This document shows positions 23,142 through 34,097 of a DNA stretch of 64,000 bases, one piece after another. The stretch spans positions 2,108,001 to 2,172,000 of the forward strand of contig PZJY01000012.1 in assembly GCA_031472005.1 (NCBI GenBank), given 5' to 3'. A program made the translations under genes and the position numbers. The DNA comes from Tetracladium setigerum (Eukaryota; Ascomycota; Leotiomycetes; Helotiales). The stretch's first letter is position 1, and each line of letters starts with the position of its first letter. Under the pieces are notes generated by a model, which was given only the letters and a program-made list of their open reading frames with translations, did not search any database and was not told the origin of the DNA.

Positions 23142-24572
23142 ATGTTCCACTTTAACATTCTCAACATCTTTTCTCTCGTTATATCACTGTCTCTCCCAAT
23201 TTATGCAGACACTCCACCTGGAACGCCTTGCACTGGCGATACAGCATCCATTCTTCACCCCGGCGGAGACATTGAGATATTCTTCAGCGGTTCCGACGGT
23301 CGCGTCTACGGCTCAACACAAAAGGCATCTGCTTCTGCCTTCAGCGATCCAATCGCTATTGGAACAATCCGTGTAGCTCCCTGCTCTCCAGTGTCAGCAT
23401 CTGTATCCGGAGATAACACGCTCGACCTCTTCGTCACCGGAGACGATGGACCAGTTCGAACCATCAGCCGAGATAAGAATGGTATATTTTCTGCATGGGT
23501 TCAACTCGCTGGAGGAGAAGCGAAAGCAGGCACACTTATATCGCCAGTTGTAACAAGTGGAAAAGTCTTCGTTTTCTGGGTGGGTAAGGAGGGTATGATC
23601 TACGAGACCGAACTTCGAGGTGGGAACAACAGCGCCAATCTTATCAACAAAGACATTATTGGGGCAGGAAATTCGGTCACTGTGCTTCCTCGATTTCAAA
23701 ACGATAATACGATTGATTTCTTCAAGGCCGCATCAGACTCGCATGTCTATCACTACAATTTTGAGGCTGCAGATGAGACAGGAACGTTCACCGATCTCTC
23801 ATATCCAAGCAAGGGGGGTGTTAAACCTGGATCACCCATTAGTGCTGTTGTCCTTGGGAACGGAGATTGTCATCTTTATGTTGCGGCCTTGGATGGCCAG
23901 GTTTGGACTTCAGTGCGGACTCAATCGCCGGCAACGCCTTTCTCTGCATGGACACTCACAGGAAACTTGGCGGTAGCAGTAGCCACTCCTATCTACGGAG
24001 TCAAGGTTGCTGCAAATACCATCGAACTATTCGTCACTGGTCAGGACTCTCGCATTTACATGTCCACCTGGAACGGTGGCTTCAGTCCTTGGGAAGTGGT
24101 CAGTGGAGTGAGCACTATTTCCGGCGCGCCAATTACTGGTTTATCGATCAGCGAGACTCAATTCAATTTGTTCGTGACCGGATCGGATAAGAATGTTTCT
24201 ACCATCGAGTGGAACGCAGGACAGAGTAGAGATTGTTCTTGGTGGGGTGTGGGACGCAACAAGATTTCATGTTCGAGGAAAGCTGGGTCGGAGAGTGAAA
24301 GGACCACTACCCAAAACTCATCTTCCGTTGCCCAAGGAGGGAATAAGAAGGGGCAGTACATTGGCATTGGCGTTGCGATTGGTTTGTTGGTTGGTGTCTT
24401 GGTGATGGGTGGATTGTGCTTCTGGCTTCACAAAAGGTGGAGTAATAAATTGAAGGAGAGCCAGGCGAGAAGCGATGAGGCATATGTCCCATACGCACCT
24501 GTCGAGTTGCCGGTTGGAAAGGTTGAGCCAACTGAGCTTCCTGAGAGCGAAACAACTGGTAGTTTGAAGTAG
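23142..24572 (+). CDS. Type-I membrane protein with fucose-lectin-like beta-propeller ectodomain
   Basis: A single exon encodes 476 residues. A signal peptide covers about residues 1-22. An extracellular region of about 27-370 contains repeated blades of the form FVTGxDxxVxxxxW, for example LDLFVTGDDGPVRT, IELFVTGQDSRIYMSTW and FNLFVTGSDKNVSTIEW. This resembles the six-bladed propeller of fungal fucose-specific lectins and related PLL-like folds. A Ser/Thr/Asn-rich stalk follows, then a Gly-rich transmembrane helix at about 405-430 and a 45-residue acidic cytoplasmic tail. Known fucose lectins of this type are soluble, so membrane anchoring makes a surface sensor or adhesin plausible, which is inference. 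The sugar-binding residues cannot be verified by eye. It converges with the Ecm33-like gene. Confidence 0.8.
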   Translation: MFHFNILNIFSLVISLSLPIYADTPPGTPCTGDTASILHPGGDIEIFFSGSDGRVYGSTQKASASAFSDPIAIGTIRVAPCSPVSASVSGDNTLDLFVTGDDGPVRTISRDKNGIFSAWVQLAGGEAKAGTLISPVVTSGKVFVFWVGKEGMIYETELRGGNNSANLINKDIIGAGNSVTVLPRFQNDNTIDFFKAASDSHVYHYNFEAADETGTFTDLSYPSKGGVKPGSPISAVVLGNGDCHLYVAALDGQVWTSVRTQSPATPFSAWTLTGNLAVAVATPIYGVKVAANTIELFVTGQDSRIYMSTWNGGFSPWEVVSGVSTISGAPITGLSISETQFNLFVTGSDKNVSTIEWNAGQSRDCSWWGVGRNKISCSRKAGSESERTTTQNSSSVAQGGNKKGQYIGIGVAIGLLVGVLVMGGLCFWLHKRWSNKLKESQARSDEAYVPYAPVELPVGKVEPTELPESETTGSLK

Positions 24573-25211
24573 AATGGAGAAGAGCAGTAGTAAATCTGAG
24601 ATCAAGAGCGAGTGGTTAGGAGTAATGAAATTTGAATTCGTCACTTGAGTTCATATGCTTGGTGCAGATTGTAGAATTTCTTCGTACAAGCGAATGATGA
24701 CGGCGGAAATTGACCTGCTACCTGAACGACCTCCAAAACTTATTAGCCTTTGTTGTATACAGTAGCTATGGGAGTTTCATGCTGTTAGTCTCAAAGGGAG
24801 GGAGGGAAACTGGAAAACCAACAGTCCGAGGAAGGTGAACCTTACCCAACGTGTGCCTCACAGGCGCATCTAGAACGCTCAGGTTTGTATCAAACCCCGA
24901 GTAGAGGCGAAGTAGAGTGTGTTCGAAGCAAACCACAGTGCATCTTAGTAGACTTAGATTGCAAAGTTCTGGGTAGGGTCTCGTCCAATGTTGTCAACCT
25001 CTTTTTGTAGACACAAGAACTCTCTTGAAGCAAAGTTATGATTCAAAATATCAAGTTTGAGCGGAAAATGTGAAGCAATTCCATTGCCCAGGCGAGCTGA
25101 CACAATCAAGCTTCGCATTTTCTCTCTTCAATGCTATTTCCACAACGAAAGCTGTAGGTCTATTTTCTTCTGATATTATGAATGCATTATAACTAATTTT
25201 ATTTTACCCCT
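24573..25211. other. Convergent intergenic region
   Basis: This contains the 3' flanks of two convergent genes. I see no further gene or repeat. Confidence 0.6.
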
Positions 25212-27016
25212 TTATGCTGATAATTCCGAGTAAAAGGTTTCTTTCTTCTCATGCAGATTTTTGTTTGTGGCATCTGCAGAAAGCTCAACAGTAGCAGCAG
25301 CACTGAGAGGTGATTTTGCAGAGACAGGACTGTCAGCCATGAGTTCAGCAGATAGTTGTCCATCAGCTGCTACTTCATTGACAGAGTTGAGTTGGCCGGA
25401 CTTCTCTTCAAGATCAGAGACGCCTTTGGGTGTGTCATGGAGTTCTGGCATGCTGCTGTCATTATTCCCCGTCTCTGAAGTACCAGAGTGCTGTTCTTTG
25501 CGGCGGTGACGGAAACATAACCACAAAAGTGCAAGAAAAGCAATGGCTCCAACGCCTGCCCCAGCGCCAATTCCTGCCTTTGCGCCGATGCTGAGTCCCC
25601 GCCAGAGCTGACTGGCGTTTCATCAGGGGTACCGCTGGTTACAGTATTGTTGGAGCTTCCTGTATTTCCACCTGCAAGGTCCTCGATGGTCGTTGAAGTG
25701 CTGGGACGACGTCCACCTGCTGGTGCGGTATGGTTACCGTTACAAAGATAAGCCCCCCTCACAACTTTTTGGAATAGATTCTGATCAAACCAGGAACAGT
25801 CCATGCTCGGGCTCCCATTGATGGTAAAGGTGCCTGTGACCTCGCTGAGACTGAACAGTTCGACATTGGTGAATTCGCCGGTGATATTGATATTACCCGC
25901 GGACTTTAAAGTGTTTGCTGTGAAGTTGAGCAGCAGGGGATTGGTATCTATCTGGAGATTCTGGATGTGCGAAACTCGAGGGAGGTCAACTTGGGTGAGA
26001 ACGCTGTTGTTTCTGATCGCAAAGGTCGTATTGATGTTTTCGAGGCTATTAAATCGAAGTGTAGGGAAAAAATTGCGAGAGATGTTGAGATACACCTTCG
26101 ATACTGTGCGAAGTGACGACAAATCGAGTTGAACCAGATTCTGCAAAAGGCACCCGCCGTCGCTAAACATGGTGGGTCCATCACCAATGTCAACAAGTCG
26201 AGACATGTTCAATCTCCCATCATGACCATTTGAGTGCACCCTCACTGTGCTTAGTGATGTTGCTGGAATGTGGATAGTATTAAGGTCCGAGTTGCCATGA
26301 ATCCACAGCCTCTCTCCATACACTTTATCAAGCTCGGAGAATGTCACAGTTCTCAAGCCATCATTGTCGTAGATGATTATTTCTCCGTTAATCAGTCTAA
26401 TTGACGCGTCGAAAGTGCCCGGAAATGGCATTTTATTGTATTGAAAGCTGATGTCTCCCCAAAGCTCACCCGTGGTAAGATTTAGGGACATCGAGTTTGT
26501 TTCACGGATCCAAAATGTCCCATTGGTCCTCGAGCCAACACCAAAATCCAAATCTCCAATCTGTCCACTTAACAATACAAGCGCATTAGTGTCAATGCTT
26601 TTGCCCAGATTCTTGAGGTTTGGTAGATGGATGTCGAGCCCTGTGTAGGGACCTGTCGATTGAACGCGGAGATCCCCAATAGACTCTACCGTAGAACCCG
26701 AGATGTTAGTTGGGCGATTAAAGTTGACGGTGAGGTTGCTTATTGTTCCAATGCCCGAAAGATTGACGTCTGTAATGTTTTCAGCGGTCAAAACGGAAAC
26801 AGCTGTGCATGTTGCCGCAACAGCCGCGACATCTGCTGAAGCTGTCGCTGTAACTTTAGAAGAGCAGTCTAGGGAATATCATCAGCCTCTACTTCAGTCT
26901 TCTTTGAATGCCAATAGGGTCGTGGATTACTCACCTGCGTTAATTGTGTTGACATGCAATAGACATAGCAGACCTTCAAGAACTCGACCGAGTCCGATAC
27001 GTCGGCTGTAGAACAT
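25212..27016 (-). CDS. Ecm33/receptor-L-domain-like type-I surface protein
   Basis: Exon 1 (27016-26935) encodes a signal peptide-like leader. The intron is 26934-26869 with GTGAGT donor. Exon 2 runs to 25212. The ectodomain is a solenoid of short Leu/Ile/Asn-rich repeats with many N-glycosylation sites (NITDVNLSG, NLTVNF, LNISRNF), as in the Ecm33/SPS2 cell-wall family. It ends near MDCSWFDQNLFQ with paired Cys. A Ser/Thr/Gly stalk, a transmembrane helix (GAGAGVGAIAFLALLWLCF) and a long acidic tail follow. Classical Ecm33 is GPI-anchored, so the helix plus tail is a different architecture. The frame breaks at the C run 25597-25600 (one G short in the coding strand); filling it joins SSGG to LSIGAKAG and yields about 579 residues. 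A role in cell-wall organisation is inferred from the family. Confidence 0.8.
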
Positions 27017-27300
27017 TTTCGATACTCGTACGCAGCTCACTTGAGGACGTTCGCAATTCCTGAATAGTAACACAGCCCAATTCTGCTGTCAAGCAACTGG
27101 AGGGGGGACGTGAAATGCATAAATCCGTGCAACAATTGGGATAGGGATGTCTATATATTAGGTACAGTACCTATGTACTCGGTACGTGTTTTCTTGGTAT
27201 CGACGCCACAGGCTGGTCTAGATGAATGAATGCGGAAAGTTATTGGTACAGGTAGCTCGTCATTCCTCTTGGTTTTATTGGTGGCTGTTGCAATTCTGAC
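27017..27300. promoter_or_regulatory. Upstream region of the Ecm33-like gene with perfect GTAC palindrome
   Basis: The palindrome TAGGTACAGTACCTA lies at 27159-27173, next to an AT-rich TATATATTA at 27152-27160. These are candidate promoter elements; function is inferred only from position. Confidence 0.35.
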
Positions 27301-28021
27301 TTATCTGGACCCGTGGGCGGTTTTTGCAGTTCGTTTCAGCCTCTGGTGTTGTCTAACCGAGCTGGGAGGGCTGTTTGGAGGACGCCCAACTGCCAAATGG
27401 TCATCAAAATACTGCAATTCTTCGGATGTCAAGTGCTTGGCACGCCTCCTTTTGTTTTTGCTTCTCGGCTTGGCGTCGCTGTTGACGAGCAAACGAACAA
27501 TCTGCTGTGAATCTTCAATTCTGTGCATTCGTTGATAGTATATTGTATTCCAGATTGAAGAACCAACTGTTACTTCTCCTTGTTGATAAGAGCTCCATTG
27601 TGGTCGCTGAGGCCCACCAACCCGTTGCCCAGGCTGATGAAATCCTGGTTGCTTCTGCTGCTTTCCTGGTCAAGGTTGAAAATGAAAGCTAGGGGTTGGC
27701 GGAACGGTTATCTGTACAGTACAGTACATTCCTCGGATGGCCCACTTACTGCTGATCTCGTTGATATATCTTCTTCATTTTCGAGATCATTCAATCCCGA
27801 TTCCTGGATTTGTCTTCTCATGAGTGACCATGCGCTGCAGCCTGCAGCCTCCGGCCTGCCGAGAAAAAGCCTCACAAAAATGTTTACGCGTTGGTTCTTT
27901 ACCTGTCCATCACTACCACCACCGCCATTTTCTCACAGTCTGAGGTCGAATACTCTTTACGGAAGACATCTATCTTTGATGAATCACCAGAGTCGAATTT
28001 CCACTGGAAATTGCCCTGCAT
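27301..28021 (-). CDS. Possible small three-exon protein, function unknown
   Basis: Exons 28021-27903 and 27855-27750 splice in phase across a 47-nt intron (donor GTAAAG). They give MQGNFQWKFDSGD... through RRQIQESGLNDLENEED, ending before GTAAGT. A third exon from about 27665 or 27657 can read two ways. One ends soon at INKEK. The other continues QPGFHQPGQRVGGPQRPQW and then KRRRAKHLTSEELQYFDDHL to a stop at 27301, giving about 195 residues. The longer reading looks more coding but needs an acceptor a few bases downstream or one missing base. The C-terminal part is basic. I recognise no family. Expression evidence would decide this model. Confidence 0.4.
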
Positions 28022-28140
28022 CAATCATCCCGACGAGGTGAAAACCAAACCCCCACCTGCCAGCTGGCTACTTCCACCCCACCTGAAGTGACTCTCTTTT
28101 CAAAGAACACAACCTGTCTGATCAACCATATACAACCAAA

Positions 28141-29483
28141 ATGGATCTCTTGAAAACCGACAGAGACAAGGTCCTAACCCGCAAACTATCGTCGAACACG
28201 GCGGAAGTCCTACCTATCCCAGTCTATACCATAGACCTCTCCCTCCCACCAAATCTCAGATATGTTAAAGTCGCGAATGACTTTGCGCCCAAGATGCGCA
28301 CTTTGGTACATCTCTTCGATGATATTTTAGCATCTATAACTACCCACAACTTCACCAAGCGTGTGATTAAATTCTTCGCATCACTCTTTCTCTTCCGGCT
28401 TTTTAGCGCCGAGGAAACCAAAGAGCTGAAGGGGATCTCAAAAGCAAGTGAACTACCGATGTTTCTCCTCATTGCACTCAACGTGTTGTTGGATAGTATG
28501 TTGGGCTGTACGAGCGGTGGGGTTTTGATTGCGCCCAAGAAGGTGAAGGGAGGGGAAGAGGAGGAGCCGAGAATGATGCATTTCCGGACACTGGATTGGG
28601 GCATGGAGCCATTGAGGGAAGTGCTGGTTGTTTTGGAGTTTGTGAGAAGTGCGTCTGATGAGCCCGAGAAGGTTATCGCGAGGACGGTGACTTATGCTGG
28701 GTTTGTGGGCGTTTTGACTGGCGTCAAGTTTGTCTTAATCTCCCCGCTATGAGAATTCTGTACTGACAATATTGAAGGAAGGATCTTTCTCTCTCGCTCA
28801 ACTTCCGAGGAGTACATGAGTGCACCACCAGACAACTCCGCATTCATCAGTTGCTAGTTCTCTTTGGGTTCCGACCATCTATTGCCTCCATCCTCCGCAA
28901 CATCATTATTCCACCAACTCTGGACTCTTCTCCGCCTCCAGTCTCTCAGATTGCAAAAGACTTAGAAACAGTGAAATCATCCCCTTGCTACTTGATGCTC
29001 TCCTCGGGCGAGGAGACTTACATGTTAGAAAAAGATCTGTACCATGCCAGGACGTCCCACTCAGACGAGTTCATTGTCGTCACAAATTGCGACTGCGCAA
29101 AGGAGACCGAGGCAGAATCAACGGAGCAGAAGCCAGTTGCTGTGGCTGCGGCAATGGAAGATGTTATCGTATGGGCGGATGAGCGAAAAGACATCTTGGA
29201 AGAACGTTATAAAGGCGTCAAGAAACGACAAGAGAAGAAATGGAAAGAAGAGCATGGAGGGGTAATGGATAAATTCAAGGTAAAGGTGCTGGAATCGACA
29301 ATGATGGGTTGGATGAAGGTGTATCCAGTCTGGAGTGAGTTGACCCATTTTGGGTGTGTAATGGATCCGAAGAAAGGGGAGATGCGGTGGATCGAGAGAG
29401 GCGTACTGGAAGATGTTGATGGGGAGGAGGTTGGAGAGGACGATGGTGATCTCGAGAGGGTTAGCGTGAATGTTGGGATATGA
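28141..29483 (+). CDS. Acid ceramidase / N-acylethanolamine amidase-like hydrolase
   Basis: Exons 28141-28727 and 28778-29483 (50-nt intron, branch CTGAC, phase 2) give 430 residues. The family is Ntn hydrolases that cleave amide-linked fatty acids. The expected nucleophile is the Cys of LGCTSGGV at residue 123, which becomes N-terminal after self-cleavage in animal acid ceramidase. Downstream FRTLDWGM matches the family's R-x-L/F-D-W element, and SLSLNFR follows the splice junction. The N terminus lacks an obvious signal peptide, unlike lysosomal animal enzymes, so a cytosolic or membrane-associated site is possible. The C terminus is acidic (DGEEVGEDDGDLE). Substrate is not predictable. Confidence 0.85.
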
Positions 29484-30056
29484 AAGATTGTTGCTGAAGC
29501 CAGTCGAGAGTCAGACTTATTCTCGACAGTTGCGATGAGAGACACCGAATATTATACATTATTCTCAGTGCGAAGATACAGTAGTATTCATACGTCTGGA
29601 TCAGAGTACGAGAACATGATATTCGAGCAAAGGGATCAATCATTCAAACGGAGGAGTCCTCACCAGCATTGAGATCATCTCTCAGACAATCTAAAATGCC
29701 AATGTTTGTCATTTTCCCAAATGCAGATATCTGATTTGCAACAAAGAGAGAGAGGTCTTGTTGTTAAAACTTAAAAGTCTTCAAACTCTGATGACAGTCA
29801 CGAGATTTATGAGAAATGCCAAGGAAAGATCTTCAGGGCAATTCGGCATCTAAAATTAGAAGCAGCCGCAGCTTGAAACCGCCCCCTCTCACCCCCGAAG
29901 AGACGCGTCAATGCCACTGGGGGGATGATCACGTCGTCCACTTGAACATGAGATGACAATGAAGATATATTTCTTTTCTCCCTCTTTTCTCCCTCCCCTT
30001 CCCCTTCAACGACCCTAATTTCCCACACTCGTTTTCAACCAACACTCGCATATACC
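29484..30056. other. Intergenic region with one outlying repeat-like motif
   Basis: No gene is seen. TGATTTGCAACAAAG at about 29732-29746 resembles the dispersed motif of the 38.6-42.9 kb island. Confidence 0.5.
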
Positions 30057-31079
30057 ATGGCACCCCAATCCTACGCCTACACAGCTCTTGCAGCTCGTGC
30101 CATAATCCAGGATCTCGGAGCTGAACCCTCGAAATCCATCATCAAGCGCAGCCTCACCGTAAATGATACACAGAAAGTCACACTGGGTGTAATCGCCGCC
30201 TATACCGTGGTCATTGCACTTCTCTGGAATCTGCCATATGTGCGATGGTCTTTGTGGCCCTTCAAAGTACGTTTGTTCAGCCTGCCCTCGTCTGCTCTGC
30301 TCATTGCATTGTAATCTTACCTGCTAACATTAACACCCACCCAGATGCTGGTGATCGCCTTTCACGAATTCGGCCATGCAATTACAGCTGTCGCAACAGG
30401 TGGACACGTCAAATCCATTTCCTTGGATCCGAGAGAAGGGGGAGTTACACACATGACAGGCGGCGTTCAAGCATTCACGCTCCCAGCTGGCTACCTCGGA
30501 TCCTCCCTAATAGGCGCACTGCTCATCTTCTGCGGGTTCAACATAGTTGCGAGTAAAGTGGCTAGCATCGTACTGGGAGTGTGCTTCTTGCTTACGCTCT
30601 GGTGGAGCAGGAGGGATTGGCTGACAATTGGAACGGTGTTGTTGGCGGTTGGATTGCTGGTTGCTAGTTGGTTTATTGCCAAGGCGGAGGCATTAAGATA
30701 TGTGGTTGTGAGTACTTCTGTGGGGGGCCTTTTTTGGCTGGGAGAGAAGTGCTGACTGTTTTGAAGCTCTTTATCGGCGTAATGAGTTCACTCTATAGCG
30801 TTTGGGATATCGTGAGTCTCACCTTCATTTCAAACCCATCTCCTACGAATTGGACTAACAACGAACGAATAGTGCGATGATCTGATTCTCCGAAAAGTCA
30901 ACAGCTCCGATGCCAGCGTCTTCGCGAAACGATACGGTGGATCTTCACAATGTTGGGGTGTTATTTGGTCCATAATCTCACTGTTGTTCATGGTTGGTGG
31001 AATTATTGCTGGGATTGCGGCGTTTCCTCAAACGAGTCAACAGCAAAGAGAGGATTCGCAGAAGTTTATTCCAACATAA
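30057..31079 (+). CDS. M50B-like membrane zinc metallopeptidase
   Basis: Four exons, 30057-30266, 30345-30707, 30767-30811 and 30873-31079, encode 274 residues. All introns have GT-AG ends and good branch points, including GCTAAC and GCTGAC. The protein has about six hydrophobic helices. Exon 2 opens with AFHEFGHAITAV, an HExxH zinc motif inside a membrane segment as in M50 site-2-type peptidases. GVQAFTLPAGYLGSSLIGAL follows, similar to the conserved PAGYLG region of the M50B-like group. Exon 3 (45 nt) encodes LFIGVMSSLYSVWDI and exon 4 starts with CDDL. Reference M50B proteins of plants and bacteria have the same size. Intramembrane proteolysis is inferred; substrate unknown. Confidence 0.88.
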
Positions 31080-32054
31080 GAAATCAGTCGAGAAGGAAGA
31101 ACAAGAACGTGGGGATATCTAATACCGCTCCTGGACGAGACTCAGGACCATTCGACTGCGAGAAGCTGAATGGTTTACGAAAAATTGCTGCTCATTTTGA
31201 AGGCGGGCATATCCACCGAGACCGACGATTTGGGACGATGGCTGGGCGAACGACTTCAAAGAAGAGCTTGTTTCTATATTGGGATGGGTGATCTGGGCTT
31301 TTGTTTCCAGGGATTAACGGAGTAAAACTACGAAGGTCCTGCTGAGCCCGGAGTTATGGATGGCTGTTTCATGGAGTTAAATTATACCCAGGAAACACAA
31401 AATGAACAATTTGACGATACGATGCAATCCGCGTCTCTTTTTTGAACTGTGGAGATGGATAACATGGATCAGATTGAGAGAGGAATCTCTGCATCAGGTA
31501 GTCCTGGGAATTCATTGCATTTGCTTAGTGCGGTTGAGGAATGCCCTTAGCAGGTGCAGAAACCTACATCCCTCTTTAAAAACAATTATCGGGTATGCGT
31601 AGCAACTTCACTTAGCTGCTAGCTCCGTTTCTGCGGTTGTCTCTCTTGCATTTTTCATCTGCGGCTTACTACTTCTCTTTTCCATACAAATGCGTTTTGG
31701 TACATCGTTCTTCGCGTCCTCTTGTTGAGAGTTTCGGTCAGGTGGCCGTTCACCGTCTAAATTATGTGATTCAATAGTTGCTAGCGCATCGCAAAGAATT
31801 TTCTTCTTCGCCTTGAAATGTTTGGAATAGATTATGCCAAATTGAATCTATTTGGAAGAGATAGTGAAGAAGTTACAAAGAACATCTATTAAAACTTTTC
31901 TAATATCCACATCTCAAAATACTAACATCTAGCTAGCAAGCATTCCTCATAACTCATTGCAGAAAATAAATATCCTATGGAAAAAAGCAACTAGAAAAGA
32001 AAAGTCGATCCAACATTCATACAATCACCTTCCACCCTACCTACTAGTTTACCT
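31080..32054. other. Convergent intergenic region
   Basis: This is the 3' flank between the M50-like gene and the purine permease. I see nothing else of note. Confidence 0.6.
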
Positions 32055-34097
32055 TCATTCAATGAGAAGGGAAAACCTCCTGTTGTTGCTTCCTCGCCGT
32101 GCTCCCCCAATCCTCTCAACCAGCTCCTTATCCGTCGCCAAACTTCCCACCGAAATCTCATCAACCTCATAACTCCTACCCAAGCGCCACAACTTACCCT
32201 GAGCAGCTCGAATGAACCAAGGTGGTATACTCCCCGCGGGCTTATACGTCCAATATTCAGCATCATCCGCATCCGGCGGCTGGATTCTGCCCCCAGAGAT
32301 GATCTTGGTGAGGTAAATCAGGCCGTTGAGTATTGCGTACGTGAAAAGGCCCGCGATGAGGCCATAGGCTACGGAGTAGCTGAAGGGCATGCACACGATT
32401 GTTACAAATGCAGGGAGAGCATCACCGATGAAAGCCCAGTTCACAGAAGTGACTTGTCGCATCATGAGACAACCGACGAGAACGAGTGTACAGCCAGTAG
32501 CCCATGGAGGGATCGAAGCGAAAATGGGAGCGAAGAGGATGGATATCAAGAAACAAACGCCGGCTGTCATGGCAGTAAGTCCTGTGCGACCTCCTTCGGT
32601 GATACCCGCGCCGGATTCTATAAATGCCGTGACGGGAGAGCAACCGAAGAGAGCAGAGATGGAAATAGTTAGTGCGTCGCAGCAGTAGGCGATTGTGGAG
32701 CGAGGGAAGTCACCGGTGACGGGGTCGACGACGCCAGAGAAGCGTGCCATGGAGTAGAGAGTTGCGGTGCAATCTATGATGTCAACGTAGAGGAATGTGA
32801 AGAGTGCGAGGATGAAATGATGGCCAGCAGAAGAGAGGTCCCAGTCTTGTGCCACGAGGGTGCTTTTGATGGGGTGGAAAGCGACGACTTGTTTGAAGAA
32901 GTTGAACATTTCATCACCTTGTCGGGTTCGAGGGAAGTAGGTGAAGGTTGTGTCACGGCTGTGGTGGTTTCAGTTGGTCCATTTGCGATTCTTTGGATGG
33001 AAGGTAATAACTCACGGCCAGGAAATGATGGAGACAACCAAAATTCCAGTTATTATAGCGGCTTTTACTCGATATGCCATGAGGTATGCTGTAAGAACGC
33101 CTCCAAATATGACACCAATCCATAGCTAAGCCATTTTTTTAAGCAAATATCACAAGTGAAGATGGTAAGAAAACTAACCGTTGGTGCTATCATCTTGTGA
33201 CCATCGCAATGGAACTTATCCTCTGCGAAATATTGATCGCGAGAGCATCCTCCTAGATCTGTTGGAGTTTTCACTCCACGGGTGATCAACCCAATGCCGG
33301 AATACGAAAGACCTGTCTCCGTGAGGAACAAGCCGATTCCCACACCGCTTGCAACCTTGACGGAATTTGGGATGATTTTGACAAGCCATTGTCGCATACC
33401 AATTAGGGACAAGAAGACAAATACAAACCCCTCTATGAAGACAGCAGTGAGTGCTAAGCGGTATGGTACAGGGCCAGTACCGTGGTAGCCGACGACTTGA
33501 TAGGTAAAGAAAGCATTCAGGCCCATTCCAGGACTATCAATGTCAGAATGAAGAAGTTCTCGATGACGGGGAGACTCACGCTAGAGCGACCGGCAAATTG
33601 GTGAGAAAGCCAAATGCAAAGGATCCGATGCCGGCAATTGCTGCCGTGGCGGTGATGAGATCTCGTTTAAGTCCTGTAAAAATTTGCCTTGACTCAATGT
33701 CAATTGAGAGGGGAAGAACTCACCAATCAAGCATGTGGTATATTCTGGGTCTTGCGAGCAGGTACGGTCTTGAACAGAAAGATCGCACATGCAGGTCCCG
33801 CCGCTATCTGTCAGTATGGATGACTTTTCTAGTTAGCAAAGGCCTTGACAGCAAGATGATGAGACCTACATTGACTGCAATGATGTAGGCCATTGTGAAG
33901 AAGGTGGTCAGCCCAGCTCTAATTTCGGTGACGAATCTTGCATGCTTGCGAGATTTTGGCTACAACTGTTAGCACATGCCGTCGCCTAAAAAGGCAAAAC
34001 TTACATGGCCACTTCCCTCGAGTCTAAAGATCCTGCCAAATGTGGAAGATGATAACTTCGAATCAAAGGACTTGATAGAACTCTTGATTGAAACCAT
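32055..34097 (-). CDS. azgA: AzgA-type hypoxanthine/adenine/guanine permease
   Basis: Seven exons (34097-34005, 33959-33870, 33823-33724, 33673-33580, 33533-33179, 33125-33016, 32958-32055) join in frame to 581 residues, the usual size of fungal AzgA proton-purine symporters. Landmarks in order: GLTTFFTMAYIIAVN in the first helix, LTDSGGTC, LITATAAIAGIGSFAFGFL, PVALAPGMGLNAFFTYQVVG (signature), MRQWLVKIIPNSVKVASGVGIGLFL, FLYVDIIDCTATLYSMA, SISALFGCSPVTAFIESGAG and GGRTGLTAM. The last two are conserved in AzgA and bacterial relatives. It imports purines across the plasma membrane. All introns are 45-58 nt with clear acceptors. No frame break is present. The start follows from exon 1 phase and the typical MVSIKSSIK leader. 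Confidence 0.93.
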
